A stretch of DNA of 18,009 nucleotides from CAMQVM01 sp044433365 (GTDB taxonomy: Bacteria > Bacteroidota > Bacteroidia > Bacteroidales > Rikenellaceae). A program made the translations under genes and the position numbers. Of the stretch, positions 8,213-15,438 are shown one piece after another. Position 1 is the first letter of the stretch, and each line of letters starts with the position of its first letter. Below the pieces are notes generated by a model. It was given only the letters and a program-made list of their open reading frames with translations, ran no database searches and had not been told where the DNA came from. The stretch lies in contig JAWXTR010000063.1 in NCBI GenBank assembly GCA_044433365.1, forward strand, positions 1 through 18,009. The letters are read 5' to 3'.

Positions 8213-8263
8213 AATTAAAATTATTGGTTATAAACCACAAAATTAAAACTAGACTATAAAAAC

Positions 8264-8911
8264 ATGAAAATTGTATCTCCGTCGCTACTATCAGCCGATT
8301 TTTTAAACCTTTCTAAAGATATTGAGATGCTCAATAGAAGTGAAGCCGAGTGGTTTCACCTAGATATTATGGATGGGGTGTTTGTACCAAACATCTCTTT
8401 CGGTTTCCCAATCGTCGAAAAGATAAGAAAAGCTACAGATAAAGTTTTAGACCTTCATCTAATGATTGTAGAGCCAGAAAGATATATTGAGCAGTTTGCA
8501 AAGGCTGGTGCCGATTTTTTAACAGTACATGTAGAGGCATCGGTACACCTTCACCGCACTCTTTCTCATATTAGAAACTGCGGAATGAAATGTGGTGTAG
8601 CACTTAATCCTCACACTCCGCTATCTTCAATTGAAGAGGTAATTTGTGATACTGATATGATACTACTAATGTCGGTAAATCCAGGTTTCGGAGGTCAAAG
8701 CTTTATCGAAGCAACTTTAGATAAGGTTAAAAGATTAAAAGCAATGATTGAAAAAAGCGGCTCAAAAGCACTTATACAGGTAGATGGCGGTGTAAATTTT
8801 AAAAATTACGAAGCTATATTTGAAGCTGGTGCCGATGTGCTAGTTGCAGGCAATGCAGTATTTAGCAGCGAAAATCCAGAGTTAACAATCAAACAAATTT
8901 GCGGTAAATAG
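8264..8911 (+). CDS. rpe: Ribulose-phosphate 3-epimerase
   Basis: This 215-residue protein has the length of the family's usual cytosolic TIM barrel. It interconverts ribulose 5-phosphate and xylulose 5-phosphate in the pentose phosphate pathway. Visible signatures are SLLSADF (7-13), HLDIMDGVFVPN with metal-binding His and catalytic Asp (residues 33-44), DLHLMIVEP with a second metal His, LMSVNPGFGGQSFI (phosphate-binding loop), QVDGGVN with the second catalytic Asp, and VAGNAVF. ATG at 8264 follows 91 bp after the ostA-like stop codon and gives the standard N-terminus MKIVSPSLLSADF. Its stop codon TAG shares one base with the GTG start of the next gene, which suggests translational coupling. 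No residue appears to be missing. Confidence 0.96.
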   Translation: MKIVSPSLLSADFLNLSKDIEMLNRSEAEWFHLDIMDGVFVPNISFGFPIVEKIRKATDKVLDLHLMIVEPERYIEQFAKAGADFLTVHVEASVHLHRTLSHIRNCGMKCGVALNPHTPLSSIEEVICDTDMILLMSVNPGFGGQSFIEATLDKVKRLKAMIEKSGSKALIQVDGGVNFKNYEAIFEAGADVLVAGNAVFSSENPELTIKQICGK

Positions 8912-10872
8912 TGATTTCAGTAGACAACATAACATTATCCTTTGGAGGGTGGGATCTTTTTCGAGATATATCGTTTCTTATTAACGATAAAGATAGAGTA
9001 GCTCTTGTCGGCAAAAACGGTGCTGGCAAATCTACAATTATGAAAATTATTGCAGGTGTTCAAAATGCAAGCTCTGGGCAGGTTTCGAAGAGTGGAGATA
9101 CAACTATAGGCTATCTTCCTCAGCAGATGAAACTGCACGACACTCGCACTGTAATGGACGAAGCACTAACAGCTTTCGACTATGTAATATCGATGGAGAA
9201 GAGAGTTGAAGAGCTAAATAGTGAGCTTTCAGAGCGCACCGACTATGAAAGTAAAGAGTACGAAAAACTTCTTCACGATATTCACGATGCAACTGAGCAA
9301 CTACAATATAGCGGTGCAAACGAACGTTTTGCCCTTACCGAAAAAGCTCTTTTAGGACTTGGTTTCGAACGCTCTGACTTTAACCGCCCCTCTGTAGAAT
9401 TTTCAGGAGGTTGGAGAATGCGCATTGAGCTTGCAAAAATACTTCTTCGTCGCCCCTCGGTGATGCTGCTCGATGAACCTACAAACCACCTTGATATTGA
9501 GAGTATTAACTGGTTAGAAGAGTATCTATCTAACTATAATGGAGCACTACTTCTGATTTCGCATGATAGAAAGTTTCTGGATACCGTTACAAACCGCACT
9601 ATCGAGATTATTCTTGGCAAAATTCACGACTATAGAGCACCATATTCAAAATATGTGGAGCTACGTAAAGAGCGACTAGAACAACAGAAAGCCGCCTACG
9701 AGAATCAACAAAAATTGATTCAATCTACAGAGGAATTTATTGAGAGATTTAGATATAAACCATCAAAATCTAACCAAGTTCAATCGAGAGTTAAACAGCT
9801 TGAAAAACTTGATATTATAGAGATTGACGATGAGGATTTATCGGCTCTGAACATAAAATTTCCTGCTGCTCCACACTGTGGTCAGATAGTTTTAGAAGTG
9901 AAAGATGCTGGCAAATCGTATGGCGATAAACATATCTTTTCAGGTGCCTCATTTGTACTCTCAAAAGGCGAAAAAATCGCTCTTTTAGGACGAAATGGCG
10001 AGGGTAAAAGTACCTTTGCAAAGATGGTAATCCATGAAACTGAGACAACTAGGGGTGAAATAAAGGTAGGACACAACGTGAAAATCGGCTATTTTGCTCA
10101 AAATCAAGATGATTTGATGGATGGCGACTTTACAGTGTTCGACACACTTGATAGAGTGGCTGTAGGCGATATTCGCACCCGATTACGTGATATTTTAGGT
10201 GCATTTTTGTTTCGTGGAGAGGATGTTGACAAGAAAGTTAAGGTGCTTTCAGGCGGTGAGAGAAGCCGACTTGCAATGGCACGCCTAATGCTTGAGCCAT
10301 ACAATCTTTTAATTCTCGATGAGCCTACAAACCACATGGATATGCGCTCGAAAGATATCTTAAAAAGTGCAATAGCCTCTTACGACGGTACGGTAGTGGT
10401 AATTTCGCATGACAGGGAGTTTTTGGAGGGACTAACTGAGCGAATTTACGAATTTTCGCATGGCGAGGTTAAAGAACACCTTTGCGGAGTGTACGAATTT
10501 TTAGAGAAAAAACGACTCACTTCGATTGATGAGATAAATCTTAAATCGCAAGCCAAAAATTCTGTTCAAACAGCAGAAAAAGAGGCAAAACAGAGCGAAG
10601 GAAAGCTAAGTTATGAGCAGAAAAAAGAGCGTGATAAACGACTTCGTAAAATTAAAAACGAAATAGAGAGTTGTGAGAAAAATATCGAAATTTTGGAGGA
10701 AAAAATCGCCGATTTTGACATTAAACTTGCAAATCATACAGAGTATAATATCGACCTTTCCGATTCTAAAGTATTTGAGAGCTACAACGCTCTAAAAGAT
10801 GAACTTGAGAAGATGATAGAGCTTTGGAGTGAAAAGGAAGAGGAGTACGAAGAGGAGAAAAATAAATTTTAA
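8911..10872 (+). CDS. ABC-F family ATPase (ribosome-associated type)
   Basis: This 653-residue soluble protein has two ABC ATPase domains and no membrane segments. Domain 1: Walker A GKNGAGKST (34-42), signature SGGW (165-168), Walker B VMLLDEP with TNHLD (184-194). The inter-domain linker is about 240-315, helical and Arg/Lys-rich (QSRVKQLEKL), as in ABC-F proteins that bind the ribosomal E site. Domain 2: Walker A GRNGEGKST (360-368), signature LSGGE (446-450), Walker B LLILDEP (466-472). The C-terminal extension 560-650 is a charged coiled coil, as in YheS/Uup-type members. The start is GTG, overlapping the rpe stop codon by one base; the protein begins MISVDNITLSFGG as expected. ABC-F proteins act on translating ribosomes; whether this one is a housekeeping factor or protects from antibiotics is not readable here, but the operon with rpe and rlmB suggests housekeeping. 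Confidence 0.93.
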   Translation: MISVDNITLSFGGWDLFRDISFLINDKDRVALVGKNGAGKSTIMKIIAGVQNASSGQVSKSGDTTIGYLPQQMKLHDTRTVMDEALTAFDYVISMEKRVEELNSELSERTDYESKEYEKLLHDIHDATEQLQYSGANERFALTEKALLGLGFERSDFNRPSVEFSGGWRMRIELAKILLRRPSVMLLDEPTNHLDIESINWLEEYLSNYNGALLLISHDRKFLDTVTNRTIEIILGKIHDYRAPYSKYVELRKERLEQQKAAYENQQKLIQSTEEFIERFRYKPSKSNQVQSRVKQLEKLDIIEIDDEDLSALNIKFPAAPHCGQIVLEVKDAGKSYGDKHIFSGASFVLSKGEKIALLGRNGEGKSTFAKMVIHETETTRGEIKVGHNVKIGYFAQNQDDLMDGDFTVFDTLDRVAVGDIRTRLRDILGAFLFRGEDVDKKVKVLSGGERSRLAMARLMLEPYNLLILDEPTNHMDMRSKDILKSAIASYDGTVVVISHDREFLEGLTERIYEFSHGEVKEHLCGVYEFLEKKRLTSIDEINLKSQAKNSVQTAEKEAKQSEGKLSYEQKKERDKRLRKIKNEIESCEKNIEILEEKIADFDIKLANHTEYNIDLSDSKVFESYNALKDELEKMIELWSEKEEEYEEEKNKF

Positions 10873-10906
10873 TACTTCATAATTTAAAAAATAAATATAA
10901 TACGAT

Positions 10907-11659
10907 ATGGAAGAGAAAGCAAAATCATTTGAAATATTTGGCATTCGTGCCGTAATGGAGGCAATAAACACAGAAAAAGAGATAGATAAAGTGATGATTA
11001 AACGTGGTAGCGACAACCCTCTACACGTTGAGATTGAGGAGCTTTGCAAAAAGAATAAAATTACAGTTCAATTTGTACCTCAAGAGAAAATTGCACGCAT
11101 GACTAAGGTTAATCACCAAGGTGTCGTTGCGCTTCTTTCGCCAATCGAATATGGCGATATTATGGAGGTGTACGATAAGGTAACAGATGAGGGTAGAGTA
11201 CCGCTTATCGTTGTGCTTGATAGCGTAACAGATGTTAGAAACTTTGGAGCTATTGCCCGCTCTGCAGAGTGTGCTGGTGCCGATGCACTTGTGGTATCAC
11301 TAAAAAATAGTGCACCTGTAAATGCTGATGCTATCAAGACTTCGGCTGGAGCACTAACTGTAATTCCAGTTTGTAGAGTAGGTAGTATTCGTAATTGTCT
11401 TAAATTTCTTCAAACATCGGGTGTTCAAGTTGTTGCAGCCTCTGAAAAGGCATCAGAATTGTTGTTTGAAGCCGATTTTACCCTTCCTACAGCTATCGTA
11501 ATGGGTTCAGAAGATAAGGGTATATCAAAAGAGGTGATGAAAATGTGTGACAAAAAAGTTGCAATTCCACTAAGAGGTAAAATCGAAAGTTTGAATGTTA
11601 GTGCTGCTGCTACTGTAATGCTTTTTGAGGTGGTACGTCAACGTTTTCAAAATATGTAG
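10907..11659 (+). CDS. rlmB: TrmH/SpoU-family 23S rRNA 2'-O-methyltransferase, RlmB type
   Basis: This is a 250-residue SPOUT methyltransferase. The N-terminal SpoU substrate-binding domain (about 6-80, EIFGIRAVMEAI and KVNHQGVVALLSP) is followed by the knotted catalytic domain. Motif 1 is NFGAIARSAE (112-121), motif 2 is VMGSEDKGIS (198-207) and motif 3 is IPLRGKIESLNVSAAA (220-235). The family transfers a methyl group from S-adenosylmethionine to a ribose 2'-OH; RlmB modifies G2251 (E. coli numbering) of 23S rRNA. The substrate-binding domain supports RlmB rather than a tRNA TrmH. It starts 34 bp after the ABC-F stop codon and is probably cotranscribed with it, ending before the hairpin at 11702. 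Other SpoU paralogues with similar layout cannot be excluded. Confidence 0.88.
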   Translation: MEEKAKSFEIFGIRAVMEAINTEKEIDKVMIKRGSDNPLHVEIEELCKKNKITVQFVPQEKIARMTKVNHQGVVALLSPIEYGDIMEVYDKVTDEGRVPLIVVLDSVTDVRNFGAIARSAECAGADALVVSLKNSAPVNADAIKTSAGALTVIPVCRVGSIRNCLKFLQTSGVQVVAASEKASELLFEADFTLPTAIVMGSEDKGISKEVMKMCDKKVAIPLRGKIESLNVSAAATVMLFEVVRQRFQNM

Positions 11660-11701
11660 TATTCACTCTACGATTTCTAAGGAGAACTTTTAAAGTCTAA
11701 A

Positions 11702-11739
11702 ATTAGGCTGATTTGTAAAAAAATATAAATCAGCCTAAT
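11702..11739 (+). terminator. Hairpin terminator after rlmB
   Basis: ATTAGGCTGATTT (11702-11714) pairs perfectly with 11727-11739 across a 12-base A-rich loop, a 13-bp stem 43 bp after the rlmB stop codon and 36 bp before the GH43-like start. It probably ends the ostA-rpe-ABC-F-rlmB transcript. The sequence just before it (AAGGAGAACTTTTAAA, from 11680) resembles half of the GGGA-TTCTAAA element. Confidence 0.65.
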
Positions 11740-11775
11740 AAACCCAAATATATCACAACCCATAATCCAAATTTT

Positions 11776-13146
11776 ATGAAAAAAGCATTATTAATAAGCT
11801 TATTATTAGCAAATTCAGTAGCCTTTACAAGCTCGTATGCTCAAAATAAAGACGACAATACCGTCTTTTCAAAAACTGTATCACACCCAAAGGATACAAA
11901 TAATAAAGTTATAAATATCGATAACCTTCTTCCAGCACATGGTCTGACCGATCCACATGTATGGATTGAAAATGGAAGAATATATCTATTTGCAGGTCAC
12001 GACACCTCATGGAGAAACGACAAAGATTGGATAATTGATAGTTGGCAAATATGGTCGAGCGACAATCTATATGATTGGAAATATGAATCAGAAATTACGC
12101 CTGAGCAGACCTATATGGGCAAAGGCGGTAACTGCTGGGCAGGTGATATTATTAAAAGAGGCGACAAATATTATTGGTATTTCTCAAATCGTAATACCGA
12201 TATCGGTGTTATGGTATCAGATAGGGTAGATGGTGGATTTAAAGATGCTCTAGGCAAGCCACTTATCGAAGCAGGTGTTACTCCTGTACACTCTTACGAC
12301 CCAGAGGTTATCGAAATTGATGGTGAGTATTACATAATTTTTGGAGCAGGCTCATACTATATCGCCAAACTTGCTGAGGATATGATTTCGCTTGCAGAAG
12401 AGCCAAAACTACTACATGAAAAAAACGGTGATAAGCCTGCAATGTTTGTCTACAACGATTTAATCTACCTATTTTGGGATAATACCTACGTAACATCTGA
12501 AAATATTTATGGTCCATATTCAAAAAAGAAAAAATATGTAAAAGGTGGGCATGGATGTTCGTTTGAGTGGGATAATCAGTGGTATACACTTCTCGAAAAC
12601 GACGATATTAGCCAATTTTATAGAGGTATATCACTAAAACCTCTTAATTTTGATAGTGAGGGCAATGTAGTTATTCCTGATGGTGACAGTAAATATCCGG
12701 GTATTAGACGTGATTGGGAGTTTAAAAATGCTGCAATTGGCTGGATTCCAGAGGATGGAACTACTGTTAAATGGAATAAGAAAAAACAATCAATCGAAGG
12801 TGAAATAGCTGCTAAAGGGGCAACTATTAGCTCAGTAAATTGGTTGATGAACGAGATGAAAGGCGTTACAACTCTTAAAATTAGCCTAAAAAATCAAACT
12901 TCTGCAAAAAGTGCAAAAGTTAAAATCACAACGTTCGATAAACTACAGAATTGGCGTGATCGCACCGACAACCTTTCTGAGCACACCTATATTTTAGATA
13001 TATCACAAAACGATAAAGATTATAAAAATTACGAAATTCAGTTAGACAACTCCGAATTTAGACAACTTCTAAAATCAATCACAATACAACCAGCCACAGA
13101 GGCTCAAAACGGTAAATGGGAGATTGAGAATATTTCGTTATTTTAA
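11776..13146 (+). CDS. Secreted GH43-like five-bladed beta-propeller protein
   Basis: This is a 456-residue exported protein. The signal peptide is MKKALLISLL... to about SYAQ (residue 22). Residues 48-310 have the blade pattern of family GH43-type hydrolases: GLTDPHVWIENGRIYLFAG with Asp59 at the general-base position, CWAGDIIKRGDKYYWYFSN, and HSYDPEVIEIDGEYYIIFGAG with Asp175 at the position of the second acidic residue. The fourth blade reads KPAMFVYNDLIYLFW, where GH43 enzymes usually have EGP or EAP; here an Asp (219) precedes. Residues 320-456 form a separate beta-rich domain, perhaps carbohydrate-binding. GH43 and related clans act on arabinose-, xylose- or galactose-containing glycans. 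The gene is convergent with a GH110-like lipoprotein gene. Substrate and activity cannot be settled from sequence. Confidence 0.7.
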   Translation: MKKALLISLLLANSVAFTSSYAQNKDDNTVFSKTVSHPKDTNNKVINIDNLLPAHGLTDPHVWIENGRIYLFAGHDTSWRNDKDWIIDSWQIWSSDNLYDWKYESEITPEQTYMGKGGNCWAGDIIKRGDKYYWYFSNRNTDIGVMVSDRVDGGFKDALGKPLIEAGVTPVHSYDPEVIEIDGEYYIIFGAGSYYIAKLAEDMISLAEEPKLLHEKNGDKPAMFVYNDLIYLFWDNTYVTSENIYGPYSKKKKYVKGGHGCSFEWDNQWYTLLENDDISQFYRGISLKPLNFDSEGNVVIPDGDSKYPGIRRDWEFKNAAIGWIPEDGTTVKWNKKKQSIEGEIAAKGATISSVNWLMNEMKGVTTLKISLKNQTSAKSAKVKITTFDKLQNWRDRTDNLSEHTYILDISQNDKDYKNYEIQLDNSEFRQLLKSITIQPATEAQNGKWEIENISLF

Positions 13147-13151
13147 TATTA

Positions 13152-13184
13152 AGGCAAATTCACAATTTTTTTGTGAATTTGCCT
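13152..13184. terminator. Hairpin terminator, GH43-like side
   Basis: AGGCAAATTCACAA (13152-13165) pairs with 13171-13184 across a 5-T loop, a perfect 14-bp stem starting 5 bases after the GH43-like stop codon. The same sequence folds on either strand. Confidence 0.7.
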
Positions 13185-13185
13185 A

Positions 13186-13224
13186 AAAAAATACCTCAAT
13201 TGAAATTCAATTAAGGTATTTTTT
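13186..13224. terminator. Bidirectional A/T-flanked hairpin between convergent genes
   Basis: Bases 13186-13204 and 13206-13224 form 19-bp arms with a single mismatch (13197/13213). The arms end in AAAAAA and TTTTTT, so the RNA made from either strand has a stem followed by a U-run. It lies between the convergent GH43-like and GH110-like genes and is well placed to stop transcription from both sides. Confidence 0.7.
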
Positions 13225-13272
13225 AATATTCTGTATTACAGTGATTTTCTAGCTATTATTTCACTAATAAAA

Positions 13273-15153
13273 CTAATTAAACTCAACTGCAACTTTTTGG
13301 TCGATGTTTTCAATCATTTTTGTAGCTTTTCCTTTGTAGGTGTTGTTTTCAAATTTGATATTCGATGAACGTGTTACTGTTGCAAAAGGCTCAGAAGGGT
13401 GTTGTTGAGGATAAGTACCACTATTTGTAATTGTATTTCCTTTAAATAGCAGATTATCAACGTTTCCGATACCTAAAACAAAGTTATCATATTGTTTGAA
13501 AGTGTTATTTAGGATTTGAACGTTTTCGAAAGCTGCTCTTTGAGTATCTTCTGAGGTGTGGAATACGATTATTCCCTCTAGTTTTTGAGCTACGGCACAA
13601 TCTTCAAAGGTGTTGTTCTCAATTAAGATATTGCTTCCGTCACCCGACTCACACCAATATTCATCATAACCAGCATGAACCATAATTGCACCCATTTGAG
13701 TCGAAAAATAGTTGTTACGAATTACGCTTTTTAACGGTGTTCCAATCAAAATACCATGAGCACGGCTTGTTTTAAATTCACAACCCTCAACAAGTAAATC
13801 TGGAACAGCAGTAAGATTGTCGACAGCATTTCCTACCTCAATTTCAGCAGGAAGCTCTTCATTAAATTCGATACGTTGATAGTGACCATTAATTCGGGTT
13901 ATCTCCTTAACTGTAAGTTCTTTATAAGGAGCTAAAGAATTTTTCTTATTGATAATACCCATCTTATCACCTATGCGACCTATCACATAACCCAACTGTT
14001 GGTAGTGACCCATGCGAACACCAATTGTGTGTTTGTCGATAATTTGAGTTACAATTTGATAAGCACCATGAACATTCATACCATCGTCTAACTGATTGGT
14101 AAACACACAATCACGCATTGTAAGCGAGCCTCTACAACCCACAAAGTGAGTAGCATCGGCAGTAACTGATACGATACGTCCCTCAGATGGAACACCTTTA
14201 CATCTTTCTAGCAGGATATTCTCACATTGCTCGAAAAGATATCCCATACCTGCTGCATGATGAAGCGTAAAATCTTGAACAGTTACATTTTTACTATTTT
14301 CACCTCTAATACCGGGAGCAAAACGATTTACGCCATTATTACCTTTGGTTCCAATAATACAACCCTCACGAAGATCGCTTTTAAAGTTATCGAGACGAAT
14401 AAGACCTGGTTTAAGCTCTGTTACAAAACCTGAAACCTCTTTCCCTCTATATCTATTGAAATCATCGCTTAGATGGTTAAAATCGGCTGCCGCTTCTACC
14501 TTTCTATAGCCAATATGTGCATCAGTTTTAGGAACCCAAACCATCTGTTGAATACCATAAGCTGGTTTACGATTGCTGTCGAACACAAAACCGTAGTCCA
14601 TAGAGTGCTCAAAATACTCTTTTGTAAACATCAACACTCCATTACGAATTTCATAAGGATATTTTTCAGGAATTGAAAAATCTACATATTTTTTTGCTGT
14701 ATTATTCTCTACTACAGTCAATTCACTATGAAAACTCTCAGCGTAGTCTACTGTAATTTCACGAATTACTACATCCTCACTATTTTCAATCATAAACGGA
14801 ATCATACGTCCATGGAAAATAAATTTCGAACCATTTCCATCGATAGTAATACCTTTTTTGTCGAAAATAGGAAAGGCAATTCTTGAAATCCAGTCGCTAT
14901 GATTAGACATATAACAATATTTTTCAAGAGCCTGCTCAGGATAGAAGTGGTAAGTACCTTTTTCAAACTCAATTGTCAGATTAGCATCTTTATTATCCAC
15001 AAGGTGAGTGTAAAGCTCATAGGTTGCATCATCGGCAACTGATTGGGTAATTGTGATGGTTTGAGGCACTGACTGACCTCCACTACCTGAGCAACTTACA
15101 ATCGAAAACGAAAGCAGTAGGGTAGTACAAATTGGAAGTAATAATTTTTTCAT
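13273..15153 (-). CDS. GH110-like lipoprotein (alpha-1,3-galactosidase family), right-handed beta-helix
   Basis: This is a 626-residue lipoprotein with signal MKKLLLPICTTLLLSFSIVSC and lipobox IVSC (Cys21). The sequence then follows the GH110 pattern: FEKGTYHFYPEQALEKY (63-79), ITIDGNGSKFIFHGRM (102-117), then parallel beta-helix coils to the end (VTVQDFTLHHAAG; ILLERCKG; IVSVTADATHFVGC; LTMRDCVFTNQLDDGMNVHG; ILIENNTFEDC; VQILNNTFKQY). Asp333 (TADATHF), Asp356 and Asp357 (LDDG) stand in the spacing I recall for the acidic active-site residues of a characterised GH110. GH110 enzymes remove alpha-1,3-linked galactose, as in blood group B antigen. No acidic run follows Cys21, so surface export by the known Bacteroidota signal is not evident. 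Upstream lies a 167-bp palindromic element (15207-15373). Confidence 0.85.
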   Translation of the reverse strand: MKKLLLPICTTLLLSFSIVSCSGSGGQSVPQTITITQSVADDATYELYTHLVDNKDANLTIEFEKGTYHFYPEQALEKYCYMSNHSDWISRIAFPIFDKKGITIDGNGSKFIFHGRMIPFMIENSEDVVIREITVDYAESFHSELTVVENNTAKKYVDFSIPEKYPYEIRNGVLMFTKEYFEHSMDYGFVFDSNRKPAYGIQQMVWVPKTDAHIGYRKVEAAADFNHLSDDFNRYRGKEVSGFVTELKPGLIRLDNFKSDLREGCIIGTKGNNGVNRFAPGIRGENSKNVTVQDFTLHHAAGMGYLFEQCENILLERCKGVPSEGRIVSVTADATHFVGCRGSLTMRDCVFTNQLDDGMNVHGAYQIVTQIIDKHTIGVRMGHYQQLGYVIGRIGDKMGIINKKNSLAPYKELTVKEITRINGHYQRIEFNEELPAEIEVGNAVDNLTAVPDLLVEGCEFKTSRAHGILIGTPLKSVIRNNYFSTQMGAIMVHAGYDEYWCESGDGSNILIENNTFEDCAVAQKLEGIIVFHTSEDTQRAAFENVQILNNTFKQYDNFVLGIGNVDNLLFKGNTITNSGTYPQQHPSEPFATVTRSSNIKFENNTYKGKATKMIENIDQKVAVEFN

Positions 15154-15206
15154 AAACGTAAAATATTAGGGGTTTTTGATAGTCTTGTTGTTAGTAGTAT
15201 ATGATA

Positions 15207-15373
15207 TAAGTAGTGTAAAACAATTATTGCCATATTCTTAATAGCACTCTTGGAGCGATATTTTTCACTATTAAATCTCAATATAGAACCACTATATTTT
15301 CGATTCAATAGCAAAAAATCTCATCTCCAATAGCACTATTAAAAATACACCAATAATTATTTTACCCTACTTA
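15207..15373. repeat. 167-bp palindromic element upstream of the GH110-like gene (copy 1)
   Basis: The element opens with TAAGTAGTGTAAAA (15207-15220) and closes with TTTTACCCTACTTA (15360-15373). The outer 23 bases of the two ends are complementary at 21 positions, and pairing continues to a centre near 15289 (AATATAG, 5 bases, CTATATT), about three quarters of positions by eye with small indels. Bases 15257-15373 recur exactly, in reverse orientation, at 17893-18009. There is no ORF. It ends 53 bp before the GH110-like start codon and begins 65 bp after the mutS-like stop codon (minus strand). Terminal inverted repeats, no coding capacity and a near-identical second copy resemble a MITE. 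No clear target-site duplication was seen. Confidence 0.85.
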
Positions 15374-15438
15374 GCATACAAATATAATCAAAAAAAACGA
15401 TTTTAATTACATATTTAGATAAATATTGTAAAATAACT

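Noticed and set aside
8911..10872. Antibiotic-resistance type ABC-F protein
   Set aside because: The long C-terminal coiled coil and the operon with rpe and rlmB fit a housekeeping YheS/Uup-like factor better; sequence alone gives no sign of resistance.
10792..11049. 85-residue minus-strand ORF across the ABC-F/rlmB junction
   Set aside because: It is antisense to two well-supported genes, and its hydrophobic stretch arises from AT-rich sequence.
15207..15373. Riboswitch in the leader of the GH110-like gene
   Set aside because: The fold is one long palindrome repeated elsewhere in reverse orientation, with no recognisable aptamer, so a repeat element fits better.
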